NCBI GenBank assembly: GCA_934445035.1
Contig: CAKSDI010000001.1
Span: 124,001 to 188,000 of the forward strand
DNA length: 64,000 nt
From: an uncultured Eubacteriales bacterium
GTDB taxonomy: Bacteria; Bacillota; Clostridia; Oscillospirales; Acutalibacteraceae
Reading direction: 5' to 3'
This document shows, piece by piece, positions 1 through 6,466 of this stretch (position 1 is the stretch's first letter; every line of letters starts with the position of its first letter). Position numbers and translations under genes: made by a program. The notes under the pieces are model-generated. The model worked only from the letters and a program-made list of their open reading frames with translations, was not told the DNA's origin and searched no databases.

Positions 1-603
1 TAATGCCCGTGTAGGAACAATATACGCTATTTTTACAAGAGAACTATTGGAAATGAATTCTTTTATCATTTGTAATAATATGAATGATTTACCTGCCGAT
101 GTTGGGGCGGAAATAGAAAGCAACTTTGTATTGTCAAAAGAATCATATACTTCTTTTTGAAAATCATTAAGGAATATGAAATTGTCACCATCACTGATTG
201 TGTTGGAAAATTGTTTGCGTTTCACATCTAATGCACACTGTATTGGGAGATTTGACAAGTAATCGTCATTAATGTACGCTCTCTGCTTTGATAATGAAAT
301 TGCTGGAGAATTGGTCAGTACATCGAAAATTGCTGCACACGCATTATGATATTCAATTTCAAGGTCATTTTGTGTTATGCAAGTCTGGCAAATTCGATAT
401 GCCATATCCAAAACATTTCCATCCTTAGATTGAGCAAATAGACTCGCACAAGTTATTAAATAATTCCAGTCTATTTGCTCTCCATCATGTTCATAAATCA
501 AGGATGAAAACTGTGTTCTAACAGAATGAAGCAGTAAAGCATTATAGCGCTCTATAAAGTAATTTGTAGAGGTCAATCTATTAATCAAGCTGTTTAATGA
601 CAT
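1..603 (-). CDS. hamB: HamB, Hachiman helicase (N-terminal 201 residues, cut by window edge)
   Basis: This is the open frame that begins with ATG at 603 and runs off the left edge without a stop. Residues 145-156 (LNDFQKEVYDSF) look like a Q-motif region, residues 166-173 (APTSAGKS) are a Walker A/motif I of superfamily 2 helicases, and residues 195-201 (IVPTRAL) match motif Ia. It starts directly after the hamA stop codon, with a strong ribosome site (GGAGGTGAT) inside the end of hamA, so the two are translationally coupled. In Hachiman systems HamB is the DEAD/DEAH-type helicase that holds the HamA nuclease and senses phage-associated DNA. The DECH/DEAH box and the C-terminal helicase domain lie outside the window, so the assignment rests on the motifs seen plus the hamA neighbour. 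Confidence 0.85.
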   Translation of the reverse strand, partial: MSLNSLINRLTSTNYFIERYNALLLHSVRTQFSSLIYEHDGEQIDWNYLITCASLFAQSKDGNVLDMAYRICQTCITQNDLEIEYHNACAAIFDVLTNSPAISLSKQRAYINDDYLSNLPIQCALDVKRKQFSNTISDGDNFIFLNDFQKEVYDSFDNTKLLSISAPTSAGKSFILLQMIKEFISNSSLVKIAYIVPTRAL

Positions 604-1539
604 TTAAATCACCTCCAAAAACTTTTTCCTAAATTCTTCGACATCTGAGAAAGGAATGAGAAATATATCAAGTCGAAAATCATCCAATGGTGTTCTGTAT
701 TTCAATCTGCTTGAAATTTTCGATTTAAATTCTGATATTCTGTTTTGTATCGTACTTTGAATTGTTGCTTCGACACCAGACAAGTCTTTTGGGTAAGCAT
801 CTTCGTCATATCCGATAAGGCATACCCCTCTATATTCCAATTTTAAATAGTTGGGGTCATCTGGATTTAAGTAAGAAAGGATAGCATTTTCTAAATCATC
901 GTTGTTGAAGTCGATATTATCACGAAATAGTGTTAAATCACGTTCTCGTTGAGAACCAGTTGCCCCTTCTTCAACGAGTAACGGCTTAATGCTGTCAAAA
1001 CATTTAGATAAGGCTTCATCTACATTGGAATACAGTTTTGACTCTCCCCAATATAAACAGAACTTTTTGGTATCCTCATCGTATTTGCCATACAATCCAT
1101 CAGCACCGTGATAATGAACTTGCGAATTAGTCTTTAAAGGCATCTTACATAAAACCTGTGGGATTTTCAAAACGCTTTGCGTTATAATAGAGAGCAGCAA
1201 TTCTCCGCCTTCACCTGTATTTTTCAAATTAGTAAATAGCCCTTCCGCCTTTTTGTATAACTTCATAATATTCTGAGTTGTGTTATGTTCTTCATCAAGC
1301 TTTTTAGCACAAGCTATGTCTTTCGCCGGAATACAGTAATCAATGATACAGCAAGATATGTAGGATGCGAGGTCACTAATTCGAGGTCTGTTATTTCCAT
1401 CAAGTCTCAGCATATAGATGTGCATTTCTGCTTTTGTTGAATCAACATACTCATTTTTACAGACTTCAAGAAGGTAGGCGGCCAAACTATTGGCATTTCC
1501 TCTGATTAAATTATCGAGTGCTTCTTTTATAAAATTCAT
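604..1539 (-). CDS. hamA: HamA, Hachiman effector nuclease (DUF1837-like)
   Basis: A 311-residue protein with the layout of HamA, the nuclease of the Hachiman anti-phage system. Residues 109-113 (GEGGE) are followed by the nuclease-like residues D147 in HYHGADGLY and E166-S-K168 in YWGESKLY, a D...ExK arrangement of the PD-(D/E)XK fold. HamA is known to degrade DNA when released or activated by the HamB helicase, leading to abortive infection. The gene starts at ATG 1539 with a GGTGATG ribosome site and its stop touches the hamB ATG. A short reading frame ends 9 bases upstream. The motifs and partner make the family call firm; activity is inferred. Confidence 0.9.
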   Translation of the reverse strand: MNFIKEALDNLIRGNANSLAAYLLEVCKNEYVDSTKAEMHIYMLRLDGNNRPRISDLASYISCCIIDYCIPAKDIACAKKLDEEHNTTQNIMKLYKKAEGLFTNLKNTGEGGELLLSIITQSVLKIPQVLCKMPLKTNSQVHYHGADGLYGKYDEDTKKFCLYWGESKLYSNVDEALSKCFDSIKPLLVEEGATGSQRERDLTLFRDNIDFNNDDLENAILSYLNPDDPNYLKLEYRGVCLIGYDEDAYPKDLSGVEATIQSTIQNRISEFKSKISSRLKYRTPLDDFRLDIFLIPFSDVEEFRKKFLEVI

Positions 1540-1548
1540 ATCATCACC

Positions 1549-1761
1549 TTAAGTCCAATGTTGACTATCTGACAGCCACATTTTATGGAATTCTTCCTCA
1601 TTAACAATTGCATCAAACACAGGCCCAAGGAAAGTCTGGATTTCAGCAATGACAAACGGACACTCAAGTGTATCGTCTTTTATTGTTTTCAAAAAAACTT
1701 CCAACGCTTTTTTCATATCTACATCATCAGAAAGCAAAATAACTCGCTTGAAATTATACAA
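1549..1761 (-). CDS. small hypothetical protein upstream of hamA, possible gene remnant
   Basis: I do not recognise this 70-residue frame. It begins at TTG 1761, but the frame is open back to a stop at 1816-1818 with no ATG or GTG, so the true start is unclear and the frame may be the 3' end of a broken gene. The protein is amphipathic and acidic and reads like real coding sequence (ILLSDDVDMKKALEVFLKTI). It ends 9 bases before the hamA start and is in the same direction, so it could be co-transcribed with the Hachiman genes. No ribosome site is convincing. Confidence 0.35.
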   Translation of the reverse strand: MYNFKRVILLSDDVDMKKALEVFLKTIKDDTLECPFVIAEIQTFLGPVFDAIVNEEEFHKMWLSDSQHWT

Positions 1762-1865
1762 CAGTACAAAGATTGGTGGATGTCTGAAGTTTTCGTAAAT
1801 AAGTGTTGAGCAGTCTTACTTTTTCAATATCATTGTACAATTTATTTTTTGGTTAGTAAGAACTT

Positions 1866-2048
1866 TTAATTTTTTGTATTGTCTTCATACATTTTACATA
1901 AAATGCTTATATATTTTAATTGATCCAATCCGGATTTCCGACTAATAATTATATATTGTCTGCACTGTATCAAGCAATTCATTAAAATAAACATACATAC
2001 AATCAGCATCCACATTATTAGCAAAAAATCACTTGACTTTTTGCTCAA
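1866..2048 (-). CDS. possible 60-residue membrane peptide
   Basis: A weak candidate. The frame opens with TTG 2048 and has one strongly hydrophobic segment (residues 8-27, FLLIMWMLIVCMFILMNCLI) followed by a basic tail. There is no good ribosome site and no ATG or GTG start, and the frame is open back to a stop near 2076. Small single-span proteins do occur near phage-defence genes, but nothing here shows that this one is expressed. The surrounding stretch 1762-2090, between the Hachiman genes and the adenine methylase, holds no other gene that I can support. Confidence 0.2.
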   Translation of the reverse strand: MSKKSSDFLLIMWMLIVCMFILMNCLIQCRQYIIISRKSGLDQLKYISILCKMYEDNTKN

Positions 2049-2090
2049 TCCAAGGTAACATACAACATCCTATGAAAAGGAGGAGCGAAA

Positions 2091-2159
2091 ATGAATAAAA
2101 GTACTTTTATTCTTACCCAAGTTATGTTATACTGTAGTATATGTGAGGTGATAAAATGA
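2091..2159 (+). CDS. 22-residue leader ORF coupled to the adenine methylase
   Basis: An ATG at 2091 follows a near-perfect ribosome site (AAAAGGAGG at 2076-2084) and opens a 22-codon frame (MNKSTFILTQ...) whose TGA overlaps the ATG of the downstream methylase by the ATGA arrangement. Such a leader would couple methylase translation to its own translation. The methylase also has its own GAGGTGAT site inside this leader. A rival reading is that TATACT near 2131 is a promoter -10 box and the leader is only chance. What is seen is the strong ribosome site, the frame and the 4-base overlap; the role is inference. Confidence 0.5.
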   Translation: MNKSTFILTQVMLYCSICEVIK

Positions 2160-3274
2160 ATCCGATTATTAAGTGGCCGGGTGGAAAATCTAGAGAAATT
2201 GATAAAATTGAGCCCTTAATTCCTTCATTCAACAGATATGTGGAGCCGTTTTTCGGCGGTGGCGCACTTTTTTTTCATCTCGCTCCAAAATCAGCAGCAA
2301 TAAACGATATATCACAATCACTAATTCAGTACTATAATCTAATTAAAGATCAAGACCGCGAGCTTTACGATCTTTTGATATGCTACAATAACAGTTTTAA
2401 TAATATCGTGTCGATTTTTAGCAAAGAAACCACTGAATTACTCAATATATTTTTTAAATTGAAAGATGGGGCAATTCATAAAGTTGAACTTAACTCCGCT
2501 TTAGAAATGTTAATATCAAGCCTATCTGATAAGATCAACTCCGGCTTTAGCGAAAAACTCTTATTGGACAAGAAGGAGTTTGACGCGTTTCTTCACAAAA
2601 TGGTAGAAGACAAATTTATTAGAACCGTTGCCAATTATAATAAAAAGCCTTTTACACATAAAGATTTATGTGAAAATTTAATTACCGGTTTTACGAGCGG
2701 ATATTACATGTATTTTCGTAAAATTTTCAATGATATTAATCTTGGAAAAATAACAAATCAGTCCATTCAATATCAAGCTGCAAATTTTTATTTTATACGA
2801 GAGTACTGTTATGGTTCTATGTTTCGCTATAATTCTAAGGGCGAATTTAATATACCATATGGTGGTATGTCGTACAATCGGAAAGACATGAGAGCAAAAA
2901 TTGAAAACATGTTTAACAGGGAAGTAACTCAACTGTTTTCTACCACAGATATTTATTGTTCCGATTTCGAGGATTTTTTCAAGAAAGTAAACTTATCGCC
3001 CAATGATTTTATTTTCTTAGATCCTCCTTACGATACGGATTTTTCTGATTATGAAGGGAAAGATTTTACTAAATTTGATCAGGAACGACTGGCTTACTCT
3101 TTAAAGAAAACTATAGCTAAATTTATTTTGGTTATTAAAAACACTGACTTTATCGACAATTTGTACAAGGATAAGTTTAACATTATAAGTTTTGACAAGC
3201 AATATACATACAATGTCAGAAGTCGCAATGATAGAGATGCTGAACATCTGATTATTACTAACCTCTCGGTTTAG
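2156..3274 (+). CDS. Dam-like (D12 class) adenine-specific DNA methyltransferase
   Basis: A 372-residue N6-adenine DNA methyltransferase of the D12/alpha class. Residues 6-11 (KWPGGK) are the motif X signature, residues 31-36 (PFFGGG) are the S-adenosylmethionine-binding motif I, and DPPY at 289-292 is the catalytic motif IV. The motif order (SAM site before DPPY) is that of Dam and DpnM. It is longer than Dam (about 270-280 residues), with the extra length in the central recognition region. It faces the restriction operon convergently and may protect the same or another site; its target cannot be read from sequence. The stop codon lies in the loop of the terminator hairpin that follows. Confidence 0.93.
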   Translation: MNPIIKWPGGKSREIDKIEPLIPSFNRYVEPFFGGGALFFHLAPKSAAINDISQSLIQYYNLIKDQDRELYDLLICYNNSFNNIVSIFSKETTELLNIFFKLKDGAIHKVELNSALEMLISSLSDKINSGFSEKLLLDKKEFDAFLHKMVEDKFIRTVANYNKKPFTHKDLCENLITGFTSGYYMYFRKIFNDINLGKITNQSIQYQAANFYFIREYCYGSMFRYNSKGEFNIPYGGMSYNRKDMRAKIENMFNREVTQLFSTTDIYCSDFEDFFKKVNLSPNDFIFLDPPYDTDFSDYEGKDFTKFDQERLAYSLKKTIAKFILVIKNTDFIDNLYKDKFNIISFDKQYTYNVRSRNDRDAEHLIITNLSV

Positions 3275-3286
3275 AAACGAGAGGTT
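3260..3286 (+). terminator. terminator of the adenine methylase, stop codon in the loop
   Basis: Arms AACCTCTCG (3260-3268) and CGAGAGGTT (3278-3286) pair perfectly around a 9-base loop and are followed by AATTTTT. The methylase stop TAG (3272-3274) sits inside the loop. The reverse strand lacks a T-run, so it is best read as a plus-strand terminator. Confidence 0.75.
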
Positions 3287-3307
3287 AATTTTTGTGTGAT
3301 TTATATT

Positions 3308-4069
3308 TTATAATATATTGTCATCGTAATATTTCAATTGAGCTTTAACCTTATTATAATAATCTTCGCTCACTTCAATTGCTTCCACGAAATCCATGCT
3401 ATCTTGCGCTATATTCAGATATTCTCCATTAACCTTTATCCCATACCACCACTTGTCTCTATTATCATAAAGCGTTGGTGAAACCTTAAAAACTATTTCA
3501 TTGTTTAATAGATACATTCTTATGTAATTCCAATACAAATCATTGCTTTCGTTTTCCGAACTGTAATCCTGACAATAATCAATTGCATAAAGTCCCCAAC
3601 GTTCATTTATAAATGGATCAATAACATTATATATAAATTGCAATGAAGTCAAGTGTGAAACGGGACTGTCGTTTGGTACAATGCCAAAATGCTGTATAGA
3701 GTTTCTAATAATACCAAATCTATTAAATTCAGTGACATTAATAGATTTCACATTACTGACTGCCCATAAAAAGTCTAGCAACGAACTCCATTCAATGGTA
3801 TGTCCCTTTTCTGATAGTTTAGAAACGGTCAATTCATCAGTGATTTCATTTAAGGTGTTCTTTGTTGGCTTAGGAATTCTATCAAATATGAGAAGCGGAT
3901 GTTCCTCCGCAATACATGCTTTTATTAAAATTTCCATGGCATGAGCCACTTGTAGGATAGATAATTCTGCCCACTTATCAGTTTGAGGTTCTATACGATT
4001 TGCATGCGATAATGCCGCCAGACCTAAATTTTTCATTTCACCGGCTATGTTACTCAAATTTTCTAACAT
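3308..4069 (-). CDS. HEPN-like protein, third gene of the restriction operon
   Basis: A 253-residue protein with no clear named family. The N-terminal half is helical, and residues 131-136 spell RNSIQH, an R-x4-H motif of the kind that forms the active site of HEPN ribonucleases. Upstream, residues 41-60 contain HAMEILIKACIAEEHPLL, which resembles the helix before the motif in HEPN and DUF3644-like proteins. The C-terminal third (from about 170) is mixed and acidic. It is the last gene of a tight operon: its ATG lies one base after the methyltransferase stop. HEPN proteins are often toxic RNases in defence loci, so a back-up role is plausible, but this is inference and the motif alone is weak evidence. 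Confidence 0.6.
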   Translation of the reverse strand: MLENLSNIAGEMKNLGLAALSHANRIEPQTDKWAELSILQVAHAMEILIKACIAEEHPLLIFDRIPKPTKNTLNEITDELTVSKLSEKGHTIEWSSLLDFLWAVSNVKSINVTEFNRFGIIRNSIQHFGIVPNDSPVSHLTSLQFIYNVIDPFINERWGLYAIDYCQDYSSENESNDLYWNYIRMYLLNNEIVFKVSPTLYDNRDKWWYGIKVNGEYLNIAQDSMDFVEAIEVSEDYYNKVKAQLKYYDDNIL

Positions 4070-4070
4070 T

Positions 4071-4796
4071 TCATTTCAATTCCTTGATTCGATTTTCGGC
4101 TGCACAGAAATAATCTTTTTCAATTTCAATACCAATGAATTTTCGATTATTTTTCAAAGCGGCAACACCGGTTGATCCTACACCCATAAAAGGATCAAAT
4201 ATCACATCGTTTTCATTTGAGGCAATTTTAATAATATGTTGTAATAACTTTATTGGCTTTTGAGCTGGATGTTTAGGATTAGAAAGGCGTTCCGGTCGCA
4301 TACATATAGGGCTTTGAAAGAAATTATGCATCTCATTTTGCGATGTAAAGTTCCATTTATGACCTTTATTCCACATGCATGCTATCATTTCACAGCTGTT
4401 TAAAAATCCATTTTTATATATTTTGGGTGCGGGATTGGTTTTGTGCCATACAAAAAATTGAAATGTGTCAAATTCACTATCGAAGGCAGCGTGCCATTTG
4501 CCAATTAAGTTATAACTTGTAAATACAAAAATATTTCCATCGGGTTTTAAGATTCTTTTAAAATCATCCAACATAGCAAATGGGTCTATTTCTTTAAGAT
4601 CCCATTCAGCCAAATCGTTGTTTAATGCTGTTCTTCCCGGCAAATCGATATTACCAGTAGAATACTGAGCGATATTATAGGGCGGATCTGTTAGAATAAG
4701 GTCAATACTATTGTCGGGAATTTGACTCAAATAATTAAGACAGTCGCCATTAACAAGAGTATATCTCTTGGACTTGATTTTTTCTAGTTTATACAT
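4071..4796 (-). CDS. DNA methyltransferase, beta class (N6-adenine or N4-cytosine)
   Basis: A 241-residue DNA methyltransferase. DPPY at residues 37-40 (LTDPPYNI) precedes the SAM-binding motif DPFMGVGSTG near residues 202-211, which is the beta-class order. The line HPAQKPIKLLQHII is the typical conserved region before motif I. It sits between the nuclease-like gene upstream and the HEPN-like gene downstream with one base on either side (TGA-T-ATG and TGA-A-ATG), so the three are one operon. It is expected to protect host DNA from the nuclease. The recognition site cannot be read. The second methylase at 2156 is a different class, so the locus carries two separate modification activities. 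Confidence 0.93.
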   Translation of the reverse strand: MYKLEKIKSKRYTLVNGDCLNYLSQIPDNSIDLILTDPPYNIAQYSTGNIDLPGRTALNNDLAEWDLKEIDPFAMLDDFKRILKPDGNIFVFTSYNLIGKWHAAFDSEFDTFQFFVWHKTNPAPKIYKNGFLNSCEMIACMWNKGHKWNFTSQNEMHNFFQSPICMRPERLSNPKHPAQKPIKLLQHIIKIASNENDVIFDPFMGVGSTGVAALKNNRKFIGIEIEKDYFCAAENRIKELK

Positions 4797-4797
4797 A

Positions 4798-5661
4798 TCA
4801 ATTTGCGATACAACTGTTAATCATTTCAATTATGCGGTTGTTTAGTCCTATTTCTTCTAATGCTTCTTTGTAAATAGCTTCAAATTCTTCAAAAGAAATA
4901 TTATTCGGAAGTATCTTATTCCAAAGATTTTTTCCTATTAAAAACATTTCCGGAAAAGCCAAATGTTTTTTTACAGCACCCTTCCATGTGTTACCTTCGC
5001 CGTCTTTATTATAAAGTGTTGCAAAATAGGCTTTGCAGTTTTCTATCCCCATATCAACATAAATAGTAAGTAATTTTTCGACATTAGACGGAGCATTCGA
5101 ACTATCCAAATCTCCACCAGCCTTAAGTTCCATGATGTTCCATTCGTTTCCATCAAAAAACGCAAGGTCGACAGGTTTTGAATAAATAGACTCAGTGTGA
5201 TATTTCTTAGAAAGAGGAAGCAAATATTCTTTTATACTATCTTGTGTAACACGACTTTCTATACGATTTTTTCCAGCACCTTTTGCCTCATTATTTGCAC
5301 GAAAGGCAGATATTTCGCCTCGTAAATTTCCGTTGTGTGTGTCAACATCAGTTACAACAATTTGACCTGATATTTTTGAAGGGTCAAAATTATGCGGAAG
5401 GTTTCTGGGATTAACAATAGCTGGAACATTTTCATTTCCGAATTTCAGCCTTGCAATACGCTTTGCACATGTTTCTATTGCAAAACCGCTTTTAGATTCA
5501 AAGCTGCTGACAAATACCATACTTGCTGTTATATTTTCGTCCATTTGGCTAAGAAGAAAATTGTTTACTTTTCTTTTATAATTTGCAGTAAAATCTTTTT
5601 CAATTAAATCTGTGAGTTTCGAAAATTCTTCAAAAACAATCTGTTTAATTATATCACGCAT
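4798..5661 (-). CDS. probable type II restriction endonuclease (PD-(D/E)XK)
   Basis: A 287-residue protein encoded immediately upstream of a DNA methyltransferase. It has a nuclease-like core: P163-V-D165 in SKPVDLAFFD and E178-L-K180 in WNIMELKAGG, which fits D-x12-ExK of the PD-(D/E)XK fold. Length and place agree with a type II restriction enzyme. I do not recognise a named subfamily; it does not resemble DpnII. It is the first gene of the operon, has an AGGGG-type ribosome site and a promoter at 5695-5723. The nuclease first, methylase second order would need post-transcriptional or start-up control when the island enters a new host. It could instead be an unrelated DNA-processing nuclease. 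Confidence 0.75.
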   Translation of the reverse strand: MRDIIKQIVFEEFSKLTDLIEKDFTANYKRKVNNFLLSQMDENITASMVFVSSFESKSGFAIETCAKRIARLKFGNENVPAIVNPRNLPHNFDPSKISGQIVVTDVDTHNGNLRGEISAFRANNEAKGAGKNRIESRVTQDSIKEYLLPLSKKYHTESIYSKPVDLAFFDGNEWNIMELKAGGDLDSSNAPSNVEKLLTIYVDMGIENCKAYFATLYNKDGEGNTWKGAVKKHLAFPEMFLIGKNLWNKILPNNISFEEFEAIYKEALEEIGLNNRIIEMINSCIAN

Positions 5662-5694
5662 ATTACCCCTCCGATTTTCATGTTTATATTCTAT

Positions 5695-5723
5695 ATTTTA
5701 ACACATTTCGTCAATTATCGCAA
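5695..5723 (-). promoter_or_regulatory. sigma-A promoter of the restriction operon
   Basis: On the minus strand TTGCGA (5718-5723) and TAAAAT (5695-5700) are separated by exactly 17 bases, about 35 bases upstream of the nuclease ATG. The match is 4/6 and 5/6 to consensus. Confidence 0.65.
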
Positions 5724-6077
5724 TAGTGTATTATCTAACCTACAAGTTGCCTACATGATTAATTGCCGAATTGCAATCTTTCTTTGCAATCGAATAATGA
5801 CTATGCTTTTTCTTTGTCTACTGCGGTGCAAATTTTGACTTGAATCGGGGGTTGTTCAGAGTTATAATAACCGTATAAAAGCAAAAGTCTCTCGCGTGAT
5901 AGCGAGAGGCGGGGAGAGCATATTATTCCGCAAAAAATTCTGCTGACCACATAACAGACCACCTACCGTTTCGGAGCACTCGGAAATAGTGGACTGGGGA
6001 GCGCCGAAGAGCACGGTTTTCCGAGCGGAAAGGGGCGGAAAAAGCTATTTTTAGCGGAAATTGCCTTCATAGGTCCG
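5724..6077. other. gene-free end of the integrated island
   Basis: No protein gene is visible here. The stretch holds a good promoter pointing right (5840-5868), a perfect 7-bp hairpin with arms CTCTCGC (5889-5895) and GCGAGAG (5902-5908) and no T-run after it, and the word GACCACATAA near 5945, which recurs near 6219 beyond the tRNA fragment. Positions next to an attachment site commonly hold integrase arm-binding sites, so the hairpin and repeats may be those, or part of a short RNA read from the promoter. Nothing here proves either. Confidence 0.4.
5840..5868 (+). promoter_or_regulatory. promoter reading toward the tRNA fragment
   Basis: TTGAAT (5840-5845), a 17-base spacer and TATAAT (5863-5868). 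The spacer/-10 block TGTTCAGAGTTAT (5853-5865) recurs exactly at 6304-6316 in the second promoter of this region. No gene follows within 590 bases, so the product would be a non-coding RNA or read-through. Confidence 0.55.
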
Positions 6078-6122
6078 TTTGGGAACTGGATGTCGCAGGT
6101 TCGAGCCCTGTCACCCCGACCA
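6078..6122 (+). other. attR-like site: 3' end of a tRNA-Pro gene (partial)
   Basis: The stretch reads as the last 45 bases of a tRNA: anticodon loop TTTGGGA (UGG, proline) at 6078-6084, 3' anticodon arm ACTGG, then a T arm (GCAGG-TTCGAGC-CCTGT), 3' acceptor strand CACCCCG, discriminator A and encoded CCA ending at 6122. The 5' half is absent: the five bases before the loop (GTCCG) cannot pair with ACTGG, and no CGGGGTG acceptor strand precedes. Similarity to a tRNA-Pro begins exactly at the anticodon loop, a common crossover point of tyrosine integrases. It is therefore best read as attR of the island on its left, whose other end should carry an intact tRNA-Pro. Confidence 0.8.
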
Positions 6123-6129
6123 AAATTTC

Positions 6130-6169
6130 GACCGAAAGCAGAGTTTATTCTCCACTTTCGGTCATTTTT
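6130..6169 (+). terminator. original terminator of the tRNA-Pro gene
   Basis: Arms GACCGAAAG (6130-6138) and CTTTCGGTC (6155-6163) are followed by ATTTTTT. It lies seven bases after the tRNA CCA end. Its first 14 bases, GACCGAAAGCAGAG, recur exactly in the terminator at 10291. Confidence 0.8.
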
Positions 6170-6290
6170 TATGCTTATTAAGGTAGTTCAACGCCACTTT
6201 CAGAAAAAATCATATTTCCAGACCACATAAACAAATGTGGAACGAAAATTCATTTTTGTTTACAGCCTCGTAGATTTTGACCGAAACGAC

Positions 6291-6319
6291 TTGATTTTTA
6301 AGGTGTTCAGAGTTATTAT
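6291..6319 (+). promoter_or_regulatory. promoter upstream of the disrupted sigma gene
   Basis: TTGATT (6291-6296), 17 bases, TATTAT (6314-6319). Its spacer carries the same TGTTCAGAGTTAT word as the promoter at 5840. The stretch 6170-6466 holds no other gene; it has a small hairpin CCACAT/ATGTGG near 6221-6239 and an AATCAGC/GCTGATT inverted repeat near 6350-6390. The sigma gene starts about 150 bases downstream. Confidence 0.55.
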
Positions 6320-6466
6320 ACAACTAATCTGCGAAGGCTAATCAACTATAATCAGCCGAAAGAGGTTTTTTATGCCGCTTACAGCTGATTTTTTAAATAT
6401 TAACCAAATCATTTTTCTTTCACTATTAAAATAGAAGCTTCTAAAAAACGAAAGGAGATCGAGCAA

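Noticed and set aside
1585..1809. 74-codon plus-strand frame opposite the hamA-upstream frame
   Set aside because: No ribosome site and no recognisable protein; it is a complement of the small frame that better fits coding use.
2678..2932. Minus-strand reading frame inside the adenine methylase
   Set aside because: No ribosome site, no homology signal, and it lies fully within a well-supported gene.
4798..5661. DpnII-type restriction enzyme
   Set aside because: The locus recalls DpnII operons (two methylases plus nuclease), but the nuclease shows no likeness to DpnII and the methylases are not in one operon.
6078..6122. A working tRNA gene
   Set aside because: Only the 3' half is present; the anticodon 5' arm does not pair and the D arm and 5' acceptor strand are missing.
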